Positions 25,384 to 35,126 of a DNA stretch of 64,000 nt are shown here, piece by piece. Location: positions 248,001 to 312,000 of the forward strand of contig CAXXSE010000007.1 of the NCBI GenBank assembly GCA_963664935.2, written 5' to 3'. This DNA is from G963664935 sp963664935 (GTDB taxonomy: Bacteria; Pseudomonadota; Gammaproteobacteria; Methylococcales; G963664935). Each line of letters begins with the position of its first letter. Position 1 is the stretch's first letter. A model generated the notes under the pieces. It was not told the DNA's origin, made no database searches, and worked only from the letters and a program-made list of their open reading frames with translations. The translations under genes and the position numbers were made by a program.

Positions 25384-26253
25384 ATGGCCTGGCCGTTAAA
25401 AATACAAGGGCGCTTTGTAACAGAGGCGGAAGTCGATGAGGTTCGGATGTTACTCCACCATCATCCGTCATGGAATCGAACGCGTTTATCCCGTGAATTG
25501 TGTGGGCGTTGGCATTGGCGGCGCCCTGACGGTCAGATTAAAGACATGGCCTGCCGCGAACTGCTTCGAAAGCTCGAATCTCGCACCTTAATAAAACTTC
25601 CACCATGCCAGTGTTTCGGCCCTCGACGGCTTCCAGAAATTGATTCTATAGCGGTTGATCGGAGCCCGGTATCCTGCCTGTTATGCGATATCCAGCCTGT
25701 GGAAATCGTCAATGTGAGGCACTGTGCCGGATACGAGAAAGCCTTCAACTATCTCCTGAAGGAATATCATTATCTCAGCTATGGACGCCCGGTTGGGCAG
25801 AATATGAAATACCTGATCTTAGGGCAAAACGGGCGTTTTCTGGGTTGCCTGCTGTTTGGAGCCGCCGCCTGGAAGACGGAGGCTCGTGATCGATGGATCG
25901 GTTGGTCGGCGGAGGTACGGGAGCGAAATCTAGGTTTAATTTGCAACAACACGCGATTTTTGATTTTGGACTGGATTAAGGTGCCTCATCTCGCCAGTCA
26001 TGCGCTCGGCGCCTGTTTGCGCCGTTTGTCTCGGGACTGGAAACACCGCTATGGCACGGATATCGCTCTGGTAGAAACATTCGTCGATACCACGCGCTAC
26101 GCCGGCACCTGCTATAAGGCGTCAAACTGGCTCAAGATGGGTCAGACCAAAGGACGAAGCCGCCAAGATCGTGACAGAACAGTCAAGGTTTCGGTTAAAG
26201 ACGTTTTTGTTTATCCCTTACGTCGCGACTTCCGCACGTTGCTACTCACCTAA
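25384..26253 (+). CDS. DUF4338 / DruA-like protein
   Basis: 289 residues that read through as an intact DUF4338 protein: a DNA-binding-like N-terminus (RMLLHHHPSWNRTRLSRELC, then GQIKDMACRELLRKLE), then YHYLSYGRPVGQNMKYLIL, CLLFGAAAWKTEARD, NNTRFLILDWIKVPHLASH, VETFVDTTRYAGTCYKASNW and GQTKGRSRQDRDRTVKVSVK. This domain defines DruA of the Druantia anti-phage system, but solo copies are common next to mobile elements, where they behave as element-associated genes. No druB-E partners are present, so a defence role is not supported here. The gene sits between an IS3-derived MITE and a decayed IS3 element. Confidence 0.85.
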   Translation: MAWPLKIQGRFVTEAEVDEVRMLLHHHPSWNRTRLSRELCGRWHWRRPDGQIKDMACRELLRKLESRTLIKLPPCQCFGPRRLPEIDSIAVDRSPVSCLLCDIQPVEIVNVRHCAGYEKAFNYLLKEYHYLSYGRPVGQNMKYLILGQNGRFLGCLLFGAAAWKTEARDRWIGWSAEVRERNLGLICNNTRFLILDWIKVPHLASHALGACLRRLSRDWKHRYGTDIALVETFVDTTRYAGTCYKASNWLKMGQTKGRSRQDRDRTVKVSVKDVFVYPLRRDFRTLLLT

Positions 26254-26274
26254 GACGAGACCGGTAGATTTCAA

Positions 26275-27918
26275 GGTAGTTGTCGCATAAATAAAAAGAT
26301 TAATGAACCGATTGTCCTCCTGAATGGATAGAATTGTGATCTGCATTATCAGGATTTAGACAAACCACCGGGTGCCAATCCCAATGACGAATATCTTGAC
26401 TCCATCGGCTCGGATTGGCTTCTTTAGCAGCCAGGTAAGTCGCTTTTCTCTGAATTAATATGGCCTGATCGTTTCCTGCATGACGTTGTGCGGACGTCAC
26501 AAATTGAATGCCGCTATGACGGTGTTCGTGGTTGTACCAGCTAACAAATCCAGTGACCCATTGACGAGCGTCTTCCAGCGTATCAAACGGTTTAACAGGA
26601 TAATCAGGGCGGTATTTCAAGGTCCGGAACAAAGACTCTGAATAGGGATTGTCGTTACTGACCGAAGGACGACTTAATGAAGGCATGATCCCAAGTTTCT
26701 GAAGAGTAGCCAACATCGTCGCGCCTTTCATCGGACCGCCATTGTCAGAATGTAATGTCACCTGATCTTTAACGATGTTTTCCTGGCGACAAATGTCTCT
26801 AATGACATCGGCCGCATGGGCACAGCTTTCTTCCCGATACACTTGCCAGCCTACGATTTTGCGACTGAAAATATCGATAAACAGATAGAGATAATAGAAT
26901 TGTCCTGTCACGCAGGTAGCCAAATAAGTAATGTCCCAGCTAAAAATCTGATGGGGGCTGTCGCGGTCAAGGCTTTCGGTTTGTTTCGTGAGGTGGGTAC
27001 ACGGCTTTTGTGCCGATGAGCCAGTTGATTTTACGCTTTAAGGATACGATAGAAGCTGGACTCCGAAGCGATGTACTCGCCTCGCTCAGCCAATATAGGC
27101 ACGATCTGATGCGGCGCCATGTGTTTAAATTCATCTGAATTAGCAACCGATAATACACGGCTTCTTTCTTCGTCAGTCAGCGTGTTGGGTGGCATAAATT
27201 CACGGGTTTTACGAGCATCGTCCTTGATATCACCGGACTGTTTCCAGCGCTGTAGCGTGCGAGCGGATAAGCCTATAATCGCCGCGGCTTTGCTTTGGCG
27301 AGCACCCTGACTGATGGCCGAATCAAGCCACTCTATAACCTGTCTGCGTTCTGAGAGGGACGTCATCACGCCTTTTCCTCCCAGAACGCGTTGAACTTTT
27401 TTTGCAGCACCAATAAGGCAGCGGCTTCCGCCAGTGCCTTTTCCTTTCGGTTGAGTTCTTTTGTCAGCTGTCTGACTTGATCACGCAAGACTTTGTCTGA
27501 AGCTGTTTTAGTGACGATTGGCTGGGGACAAAGAAAAGCTTTTTTCCAGGTTTCCAAGTGATGCGTAAAGACACCCTTCTGGCGACAGAATGCGTTTAGG
27601 ACTTCACCTTAAAGGGCGTTACTTTCCATTAAAAGTTGAAAGCGCTGTTCTGTACTCCAGTCCTTGGGGCGTTTGCTCGCAGGTTCGTTAGACATAGATC
27701 CTCTTTGATAGATTTTTAACCAGTTTTTCAACGTGAAATGATTCACGTTTAATTCATCGGCCATAGTTTGTATGGTTTTAGGACCGCGTTGCAATACTTT
27801 TTCGACGGCTTGTTCTTTGAATGCTTCCGTATAATTTAATTTCATTATTTCGCTTCTCCTCAAAAAATTTTCCCCCATGGGGGAAAAACAAAAAGCGACA
27901 ACTAGCCTGACATATAGG
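26275..27918 (-). mobile_element. IS3-family element, decayed
   Basis: The right end reads CCTATATGTCAGGCTAGTTGTCGC inward in segments at 27894-27918, and the left end carries GGTAGTTGTCGC at 26275-26286. Transposase frames inside are broken: OrfA (27609-27845, MKLNYTEAFKEQAVEKVLQ), a short basic coiled segment (27366-27557), an HTH piece (27031-27369, GLSARTLQRWKQSGD) and the rve integrase core (26300-26923, with LYLFIDIFSRKIVGW, LHSDNGGPMKG and the NPYSESLFRTLK region). At least three frame breaks separate them. Confidence 0.8.
26300..27845 (-). pseudogene. IS3-family transposase (OrfA/OrfB), multiply frameshifted
   Basis: The DDE core survives: D in LYLFIDIFSR, D in LHSDNGG, and E in NPYSESLFRT. 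The region is split over four frames. An in-frame fusion by the usual -1 frameshift cannot restore it because further breaks occur near 27000 and 27590. An element with these ends left debris at 25113-25176, 59111-59125 and 62026-62050, so it was once active in this genome. Confidence 0.8.
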
Positions 27919-27920
27919 GG

Positions 27921-28554
27921 TACTTCCAAAGGGAAGCCGTGTCAGTATTAAACCCACTGAGGTTAGCTATCAACATCGATTGACGTTGAAAAGTGAAGGG
28001 TTAGAAGTTCGGGTGGATGCACACGGACCCATTCAGATCGGATTGGCCAATAGCCCCATGCAGAGCCTCCAATTCGAGATTCCAAGGTCGATCTGTTGAA
28101 TTCGGGTCCAGATGACCTGTATCTAGATCTGATGCTTCCCAAGAAATCAGGACAACCCCATTTTTTCCCACAACTACTGGTAAGAAACCTTTCTTTCTTC
28201 CGTATCGATGATTTTAGCAGCCTAGAACATACCACCATACGTCGGATATCCACGATTTTGTCCGACATCCTATTCTTGGAATCTTTGAACGGCAAAGAGG
28301 TTTCTCTACGTCCAAACGCACCGCTTCGCTTTGAGCAATTGAGCGGCGAAATAAGGAGCATCAACTTGAACAAAAAAGAGATCGCGTTGAAATTCCATGG
28401 CCATGTCCGTGGCATGACCACTGGTTCAGAGGACAACCCAAGAAATTTAATGCCCACCTACCTTGAATGGCGAAAGACACGCCACGGCTTGTCTCTGTTA
28501 TGGGGCACCCTCCTCTACCTATTTGGTTTGATCGGAGGTTTAGCCCGCTGGTAG
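27921..28554 (+). pseudogene. Unknown protein, 5'-truncated by the IS3 element and frameshifted
   Basis: A coding frame (LPKGSRVSIKPTEVSYQHRL, LKSEGLEVRVDAHGPIQIGL) begins immediately at the IS end and runs to about 28095. A frame change leads into DLYLDLMLPKKSGQPHFFPQ, SLRPNAPLRFEQLSGEIR and the C-terminal hydrophobic stretch SLLWGTLLYLFGLIGGLARW. I do not recognise the family. It looks like a membrane-anchored protein with a single C-terminal TM helix. The IS insertion removed its N-terminus. Confidence 0.55.
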
Positions 28555-28827
28555 GGAATTAAAATATGAAATGTACAAGCCTGCATTTCTCACGAGTTTT
28601 CTACTGTGGGGCCGATAGCACATATTCGCGGCATTGCGTTTGAAAAACGTACTCAACAATCCTTCAAGCATGCCTCCGCGCGTCGTGTTTCCATACATCC
28701 TCGTGTTTCCCCGCTACGAAATTCGGTGAGAATTACAGGCTCCTCGCGAGGCTTTAGTATTGGGGGGTGGTCAACTCCAGGTGACAGCTGTAAATCATGC
28801 CCGACACCGTAAGTTCAACGAGAAACC

Positions 28828-29415
28828 CTATTTCTTACCCGCCCTACCTTTCGTTGACAAATTCTCTTCCATCATGCTCATGAATAACGCGCCCTGTTCT
28901 TTGGCGTCATCCAGTGCAATGTGAGTATGCGGTTGTTCAGAAAACCAGCGTTTGGGTAAATAGTTTTTGCCGCAGTTGCGAAAATCGCGTTTGCGCATAC
29001 CCATTGCGTAAGAGCGCATATCGATGCCGTGTTCAGAAAATGGACGACGGTTAGTGAATTTTACCAAATACCAATATACCCACATAAAATCCCAGGTTGC
29101 CGGCCAGGCCACAAAGATCGGTTTTCCGGGCATTGCTTCGATCCAATCCGCAAATTCGTTCATGGCGTCTAATGGGGTTCTAAGCTCTTGCCGGCTAGCG
29201 TCCCACGCCTCGGGGAATTTTAGCCACCACTCCGCCATTCTCGGATGGGCCTTCGCTTCTGGAAGAGTTTCCAGATTTGCCGTAAACTCATCGAATAATT
29301 GCCCGTCCGATAAAAAAGCCGCCGCCCCCAGACTCAGCATCGAATGGGGCCCCGGAATTGGGCCATCGGCTTCGATATCGACGCTTAAATAAATTTCGGG
29401 ATCTTTTTTGGACAT
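28828..29415 (-). CDS. DEDD-family 3'-5' exonuclease
   Basis: 195 residues. The RNase T/DnaQ-type motifs are present: ExoI YLSVDIEADGPIPG (D and E), ExoII with D in AWPATWDFMWVYWYL, and ExoIII HTHIALDDAKEQG. Metal-dependent hydrolysis of single-stranded nucleic acid ends is expected. The replacement of the usual short EG-type loop by ADGPIPGPHSMLS and the KNYLPKRWF segment point to the exonuclease subgroup often annotated simply as 3'-5' exonuclease. It stands alone with its own upstream region. Confidence 0.85.
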   Translation of the reverse strand: MSKKDPEIYLSVDIEADGPIPGPHSMLSLGAAAFLSDGQLFDEFTANLETLPEAKAHPRMAEWWLKFPEAWDASRQELRTPLDAMNEFADWIEAMPGKPIFVAWPATWDFMWVYWYLVKFTNRRPFSEHGIDMRSYAMGMRKRDFRNCGKNYLPKRWFSEQPHTHIALDDAKEQGALFMSMMEENLSTKGRAGKK

Positions 29416-29519
29416 GAATGTGCTCCTTTAAAAAACTTTTTTTGACCAAAGACAATACCGGCATTAGGCAATAAAAGATTTGTGTAATTCGACATCCAAA
29501 TTAAACCTTGGGAGTGAAA

Positions 29520-32500
29520 ATGGATAGATTTCAAAAGTATATCTTACTACTGTTGTTATTGTGCCCAGTTAGCATTTCCGCCAATCAATTTACCGTAGAT
29601 GATATCCCAACACCGCTGAAGTCCTGGGTAAATTGGGTTCTCCATGGGCACGGGGAGCGCAACTGCCCGTTTATCTATAATGATTTCTCAACCAAACATT
29701 GTAGTTGGCCAAGCCGGCTCGATTTATCCTTAAACCAGGATGGTGGTCTATTTTCCGTTAATTGGCGGGTTTATACCACAAGCCGGGTGGAATTGCCCGG
29801 AGGGCTTATTTATTGGCCTCAAAAAATCAAAGTCAACAAGCAACCGTGGGTCGTTCACGAATTTAAAGGTAAGCCCGCCTTGTGGCTTGAACCGGGTAGT
29901 TACCGGATCAGCGGACGATTCAATTGGGCTAAACCACCCGAGCGCTTAACTATCCCCAAATCTATCGGGTTGATTGGATTTAAGTGGGATGGGGAGGTTG
30001 TGGAATTTCCTGATCTCGACAAGGGCGAACTTTGGCTGAATCGCGAAGGGCGATTGGGACCTGAACCGGAAAATCGTAATAATGGTTTAGCAATCAAAGT
30101 TTACCGCCATATTATTGATGATGTTCCCCTGCTAATGGAAGTCCGGGTTGAACTCGATGTGTCCGGTGAACATCGTGAAATCGTATTGGACAGATTGTAT
30201 ACGTCCGATTTTTTCCCCTTGTCGTTATCGAGTCCAATCCCGGTCCGGCTAGAGGCGGACGGTCGGTTGCGCATGCAATTGCGTCCCGGCCAATGGGTGG
30301 TCGACCTAACAGTTCGCAACCCCTCTCTGTTAACTTCCCTGGAATTACCTCGCTTGACTAGTCCATTGCCTGAGGAGGAAATTTGGGTTTTCGACGCGCG
30401 CCGCTTTCAACGGGTAGTAGAAGTACAGGGTGCACCGACAATCGATCCCACCCAGACCAATCTGCCTCAGCAGTGGAAATCATTCCCTGCTTTCAGAGTA
30501 CGCGGCGGCGATACCATGCGTCTGAAGGTTATCCGCCGAGGGAACCAGGAGCCGGAACCGAACAAGCTTTCTTTGGAGAAAACCTTGTGGATGGATTTTG
30601 ATGGGAATGGATTTACGGTTCAAGACACCATAAGGGGCACAATGACACGGGGTTGGCGCTTAACGGCGATTCCGGAAATGAAACTGGGGCAGGTTTTGGT
30701 CGACGGAAAACCACAATTGATTACTCTGACGCCCGACACTAAGGAAGAGGGGGTCGAAGTACGAAGAGGAAATATCAATCTTTCCACCGATAGCCGGATT
30801 GATAGGCGTGTTTCGGCATTGGATGCAACAGGTTGGCGGCAGGATTTTAAGCAAGTCAGCACACGCCTGAATCTGCCCCCCGCTTGGAGGCTATTCTCGG
30901 TGAGTGGCGTGGACAACAATCCACGGAGCTGGATCAATCGGTGGAGCCTTCTCGATCTTTTTCTTGTATTGATTATTGCGTTCGCAAGCGGGAAACTGTG
31001 GAGTAAAAGCTGGATACCGGTTGCTTTAGTGACCCTCGCTCTAATATGGCACGAACCGGGCGCACCCCAGTATGTATGGCTAAATATCCTTGCGGCGGTG
31101 GCGCTATTGAGGGTAGTTCCCCAAGGAAAACTCCGCGGGTCGATCACTTTCTATCGTAATCTCTCTTTCGCGGCATTGATTTTGATCGGTATTCCATTCA
31201 TGGCGGACATAATCCGTAATACCTTGCATCCTCAGTTGGAATTGCCAGGCAAACAGTCTTTTGATTTGCCCGTGTTACAACAATCGTCCAAAGCGTCGTC
31301 CGCGCCTCTGGAAAGCGATGCGGTTTTGATGGAACAAAGTAAACAGTCGCTTCATGCTTCTCGGGGCGTTGGTGTTTATTCGAAAAAACGAAACAAGGTC
31401 TACTCGGAAATAGCCGACCAAGTTGATCTCAAAGCGAAAGTACAGACCGGCCCGGGACTTCCACAATGGCGATGGCGGCAGGTTTATTTAAGCTGGAATG
31501 GCCCGGTGGACCAGGGTCAAACGGTAGATATGATTTTCCTTTCACCCTGGGTCAATAAGGTTCTTAATGTCTTGCGAGTCATATTATTGGCCATTTTTTC
31601 GGTTTGTGTCATCTGTGGGAAAGGAGATTTGGATTCACCGCCTACTCCACCGGGCTCTACCGCCAGCATGGTATTGATCGCCATACTTTTGATGGGTGGA
31701 ATAGATGTTACTCGGGCCGACATACCCGATCAGTCGGTTTTAAAACAATTGCGAGAAAAATTGTTGTCGCCCCCTGAATGCCTTCCCTCCTGTGCTCAGA
31801 TTCAGCTATTAAAACTCAAAGTGTCGTCTTCCACAATAATCCTTGAAGCGGAGATACACGCCGAGGAACCGGTCGCGATTCCAATTCCTGTTCCGGCGGG
31901 AGCGTGGACACCCCGTAAGGCGCGCATAAATAGAAAACATTCCGTGGACTTGTTTCGAACGGAAGATCAAAAGCTTTGGTTGAATGTGGTAAAAGGTGTA
32001 TCGACCGTTGTGTATTCGGGTCCCTTGCCCCTCGTCGACCGCGTGAAGATCCCCTTGCCTTTACGAGCGCATCGGGTACTCGTTGAAAGTACGGGATGGT
32101 TGGTCGAGGGTATTGATGAAAATGGCCGCCCGGATGCCCAGTTGCAATTGACACGTATCAATCCTGGTAAAAAGAACGGAGAATCGGCCCCCTTGGAACT
32201 CCAGCGCTTACCCTCGTTTTTTCGCGTGGAGCGTACGCTTCTCCTCGGCTTGGAATGGGGTGTGGAAACCCGAATTGTACGCTTATCGAATCTGAATGAT
32301 TCGATTATCGCCAAAGTGCCGTTACTGCCAGGTGAAGCTGTAACCTCAAGCGATATCCGTGTTGAACAGGGTGTCGTGGCTGTGAATTTACCACCAGGCA
32401 GGAAATCTTTATCGTGGCAATCGATTCTTGACCAACGCACTGCGATTCAGCTGACATCTCCGGACACGAACGAGTGGACGGAAGTTTGGCGAGTCAATTC

Positions 32501-33566
32501 CAGTCAGGTATGGCACATGGATTATTCCGGAATACCCGTTGTCTATCATCGGAACCAAGGCAGGGTTTGGACCCCGGAATGGCGGCCGTGGCCGGGCGAA
32601 ACGGTAACATTAACTATTTCACGCCCGGAAGCGGTGAAGGGCCGTACGCTGACCATTGATGACAGTCATTTACGGGTCGAACCCGGGAAGCGATCAACGG
32701 ATACCCGGTTGAAATTTACCCTCAGAAGCTCCCAAGGAGGACAGCATACTATTGGATTACCCGCCGCGAGCAAATTGCTTTCGGTTGCCCTTGATGGCCG
32801 AAAACAACCGATACGTCTCCAAGACGGCCATTTGACTTTACCGCTTCGGCCCGGGAAACAAGTGTATACCGTAAACTGGCGCCAACCGCGTAACGATGAA
32901 ATGTTGTTCCGTAGCGGATCGGTGACGCTTAATACCGAAAATGTCAACAGCCGTACTACCTTGACCCTTGGCAAAGACCGGTGGGTGCTTTTGACGGGTG
33001 GTCCACTGCTTGGTCCGGCGGTATTATTTTGGGGGCTCCTGATGGTTATCGTGATCATCGCATTCGGACTGGGACGGTTCTTGTCGACGCCACTCGGTTT
33101 TTTGCAGTGGTTGCTACTCTTAGTTGGATTAAGCCAGGTCCCGGTGGAAGAAAGTCTAATCGTTATTGGATGGTTACTCGCTTTGAGTTTTAGAAAAAAA
33201 CTGCCGGAAGTGCTCAGCCGATTCCGCTTTAATACCATACAGATCGTATTGGCAATCTTAACCTTGGGGGCATTGACGATACTCTTTTACGCCGTCAGCC
33301 AGGGACTATTAGGACTTCCTTCCATGCAGGTGGCCGGTAACGGTTCATCGGCTTTCAATCTTAATTGGTATGCGGACCGTAGCGGAATTACCTTACCGCT
33401 GGTATGGGTCTTCAGCGCGCCGGTTTGGATTTACCATTTATTGATGCTTTTTTGGGCTTTATGGCTCGCGTTATCGCTGCTTCGCTGGTTGCGGTGGGGA
33501 TGGGACTGCTTTTCGGATCACGGGATTTGGCGGACGATAGAATGGAATAAAAAGAAAACAGCGTGA
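29520..33566 (+). CDS. Very large membrane protein with an internal duplication, unknown function
   Basis: About 1,348 residues from the ATG at 29520 (GGGAG upstream; a TTG 12 bp earlier is unlikely). It has a signal peptide (ILLLLLLCPVSISA), then a periplasmic beta-rich half with a Cys pair (ERNCPF... KHCSW), TM helices at about 480-580, a linker, a second signal-like helix (MVLIAILLMGGIDVTRA, about 720), another Cys pair (PECLPSC), a second beta-rich half, and a C-terminal bundle of helices (1140-1335). The two halves resemble each other (e.g. WPQKIKVNK versus TPRKARINRK; PERLTIPKSI versus DRVKIPLPLR). No family is recognised. Its stop overlaps the GTG of the FetB-like gene, so the two are coupled. 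Confidence 0.8.
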   Translation: MDRFQKYILLLLLLCPVSISANQFTVDDIPTPLKSWVNWVLHGHGERNCPFIYNDFSTKHCSWPSRLDLSLNQDGGLFSVNWRVYTTSRVELPGGLIYWPQKIKVNKQPWVVHEFKGKPALWLEPGSYRISGRFNWAKPPERLTIPKSIGLIGFKWDGEVVEFPDLDKGELWLNREGRLGPEPENRNNGLAIKVYRHIIDDVPLLMEVRVELDVSGEHREIVLDRLYTSDFFPLSLSSPIPVRLEADGRLRMQLRPGQWVVDLTVRNPSLLTSLELPRLTSPLPEEEIWVFDARRFQRVVEVQGAPTIDPTQTNLPQQWKSFPAFRVRGGDTMRLKVIRRGNQEPEPNKLSLEKTLWMDFDGNGFTVQDTIRGTMTRGWRLTAIPEMKLGQVLVDGKPQLITLTPDTKEEGVEVRRGNINLSTDSRIDRRVSALDATGWRQDFKQVSTRLNLPPAWRLFSVSGVDNNPRSWINRWSLLDLFLVLIIAFASGKLWSKSWIPVALVTLALIWHEPGAPQYVWLNILAAVALLRVVPQGKLRGSITFYRNLSFAALILIGIPFMADIIRNTLHPQLELPGKQSFDLPVLQQSSKASSAPLESDAVLMEQSKQSLHASRGVGVYSKKRNKVYSEIADQVDLKAKVQTGPGLPQWRWRQVYLSWNGPVDQGQTVDMIFLSPWVNKVLNVLRVILLAIFSVCVICGKGDLDSPPTPPGSTASMVLIAILLMGGIDVTRADIPDQSVLKQLREKLLSPPECLPSCAQIQLLKLKVSSSTIILEAEIHAEEPVAIPIPVPAGAWTPRKARINRKHSVDLFRTEDQKLWLNVVKGVSTVVYSGPLPLVDRVKIPLPLRAHRVLVESTGWLVEGIDENGRPDAQLQLTRINPGKKNGESAPLELQRLPSFFRVERTLLLGLEWGVETRIVRLSNLNDSIIAKVPLLPGEAVTSSDIRVEQGVVAVNLPPGRKSLSWQSILDQRTAIQLTSPDTNEWTEVWRVNSSQVWHMDYSGIPVVYHRNQGRVWTPEWRPWPGETVTLTISRPEAVKGRTLTIDDSHLRVEPGKRSTDTRLKFTLRSSQGGQHTIGLPAASKLLSVALDGRKQPIRLQDGHLTLPLRPGKQVYTVNWRQPRNDEMLFRSGSVTLNTENVNSRTTLTLGKDRWVLLTGGPLLGPAVLFWGLLMVIVIIAFGLGRFLSTPLGFLQWLLLLVGLSQVPVEESLIVIGWLLALSFRKKLPEVLSRFRFNTIQIVLAILTLGALTILFYAVSQGLLGLPSMQVAGNGSSAFNLNWYADRSGITLPLVWVFSAPVWIYHLLMLFWALWLALSLLRWLRWGWDCFSDHGIWRTIEWNKKKTA

Positions 33567-34270
33567 ATCCTTCGCTATACCAAATCGGCTACATCGATCT
33601 TATTTGGATATTGTTGCCGGTACTAGGCGTACTTGGCGTCTATTGGCATTGGTCATTAGGTATTCACCAGGCCATTTACGCATTGGGTCGGATGGTATTG
33701 CAATTGTTTTTGATTGGCTATGCCCTGCTTTATATCTTCGCGGTAGAGAATTCGGTGACCGTCGTCGTAATTCTATGCGTCATGCTCTCCGCCGCGAGTA
33801 TCATTACCTTGAGGCCGGTTAGAAAAAAGACAAAATCGCTCTATTTTAAAGTCCTGGTCTCGATTGCCGTTGGAGGTATTATTACACTGGTCATAGTGAC
33901 TCAAGGCGTGCTGGATTTGGACCCTTGGCGCCAACCGCGCTATCTTATCCCCCTGGCCGGTATGATCTTCGCCAATGCAATGAATGCGGTCAGCATTGCG
34001 GCGGAACGATTCGAAGTTGAGATAGACCGATCCTGTACCTATACCGATGCACGCGCCGCCGCATTTCAGGCGGCGCTGATCCCGGTGGTCAATTCGCTAT
34101 TCGCGGTGGGCTTAGTCTCACTTCCCGGGATGATGACCGGCCAAATACTATCGGGCATTTCACCCCTCGTCGCCACACGCTATCAAATAATGGTAATGTG
34201 TATGATATTCGGGTCAGCCGGTATATCCTGCGCGGTTTATTTGGTTTTACGGAAAAAGGAATATTCTTAG
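33563..34270 (+). CDS. FetB/UPF0014-family ABC transporter permease
   Basis: 235 residues from a GTG start inside GTGA shared with the preceding gene. Seven hydrophobic segments and the motifs ALGRMVLQLFLIGYALLYIF, PLAGMIFANAMNAVSIAAERF, and the coupling stretch ARAAAFQAALIPVVNSLFAVGLVSLPGMMTGQILSG are those of FetB-type permeases, linked in E. coli to iron export and oxidative-stress resistance. The matching ATPase (FetA) is not adjacent. Its coupling to a 1,348-residue periplasmic-facing protein is unusual. Confidence 0.82.
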   Translation: MNPSLYQIGYIDLIWILLPVLGVLGVYWHWSLGIHQAIYALGRMVLQLFLIGYALLYIFAVENSVTVVVILCVMLSAASIITLRPVRKKTKSLYFKVLVSIAVGGIITLVIVTQGVLDLDPWRQPRYLIPLAGMIFANAMNAVSIAAERFEVEIDRSCTYTDARAAAFQAALIPVVNSLFAVGLVSLPGMMTGQILSGISPLVATRYQIMVMCMIFGSAGISCAVYLVLRKKEYS

Positions 34271-34292
34271 GAAGCCGTTTGAAAATAGTAAA

Positions 34293-34327
34293 TGATGGGT
34301 TTCGCTACCGCTCTACCCATCCTACGC
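34293..34327 (-). repeat. GATGGGTTTCGCTACCG repeat, copy 1
   Basis: TGATGGGTTTCGCTACCGCT followed by CTACCCATCCTACGC. The same unit occurs twice head-to-head at 41824-41902. It overlaps the last codons of the downstream lipoprotein gene and so supplies its C-terminus. Confidence 0.8.
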
Positions 34328-35126
34328 ACTGATCCTTGGGAATATCAACCAAATAAATCATTTTGAACAAGCTATTGTTTTCCGGAGTCCAAACTCCGTC
34401 CGCTAATTGGATATTTGTAATGCCAATACGCCCCATATCTTCAATGGAATAATAAAAAAACTTATATTTCTCTTTGCTAAAGCGATTTCTGTATTCCCCT
34501 GTTTGCCCCAAATAGGGTAGGTTTGAATCAACGCCAATTCGCTTGAAAAAGCCCGATTCTCTTTCCTTCAAATATTCAAGGCATTTTTCGTCATGCTGGA
34601 TATGCTTCTGTTTTTCAATATGTGTTAATTCTCGAATATCTATATCTTCCGAACTCCAGCAAGGGTGCTCTTTGTCGGTCGTTGGGCTGATTAAGGATAC
34701 AGTGGCTTGGTAATCGCCGCCAATCCTATCCCCGTTATAAAGAGCTACAAGCTGTTCCCTAAGATTGTTTTGAAAATAGCCCCCGTGCCAGCCCAATAAG
34801 GCATCTTTGTGAAGTATTTTTTTTAACCCCGCGGGAAAAACGTAGTTAGCGCATGAAGACAAACAATGCCGACTGACTTCGATCGATATTTTGTTACGAT
34901 GCACCCATTCCCCCATCTCCAAACCGATCAGTCCATCTCCTCCTAAACTATTTATTATTAACTTAGTCGGTTTTATACTATTGGAATCATAAATCATCTT
35001 AAGATCTTTAAAATTTTCCTCATTAATCTCCGCGTGGTTATATATTAAATCGTTATTAACGATGCTTATTCGAATATTCGCACATCCAGTTATAAGCATT
35101 ATTAACAAATACAAACCTGGTTTCAT
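34305..35126 (-). CDS. ClpP/crotonase-fold lipoprotein, putative envelope serine protease
   Basis: 273 residues. A lipobox ends at C15 (LITGC), so it is a probable lipoprotein. The next region follows the ClpP/SppA-like fold: NSLGGDGLIGLEMGEW (oxyanion-type Gly-Gly at 62-63), a Ser pair within HCLSSCANYVF (S90/S91) and H114 in ALLGWHGG. These positions suit a Ser-His dyad. A disulphide between C88 and C92 is possible. The remaining ~150 residues are unique. Its last codons (VGWVER) are encoded in a dispersed repeat. A truncated paralogue lies at 37003-37212. Confidence 0.6.
   Translation of the reverse strand: MKPGLYLLIMLITGCANIRISIVNNDLIYNHAEINEENFKDLKMIYDSNSIKPTKLIINSLGGDGLIGLEMGEWVHRNKISIEVSRHCLSSCANYVFPAGLKKILHKDALLGWHGGYFQNNLREQLVALYNGDRIGGDYQATVSLISPTTDKEHPCWSSEDIDIRELTHIEKQKHIQHDEKCLEYLKERESGFFKRIGVDSNLPYLGQTGEYRNRFSKEKYKFFYYSIEDMGRIGITNIQLADGVWTPENNSLFKMIYLVDIPKDQCVGWVER

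Noticed and set aside
25384..26253. Druantia anti-phage system
   Set aside because: Only the DruA-like gene is present; the helicase and other subunits are missing.
27963..28457. Long minus-strand frame opposite the unknown pseudogene
   Set aside because: The plus strand reads through the IS junction in coding-like fashion and ends in a plausible TM helix; the minus frame has no features.
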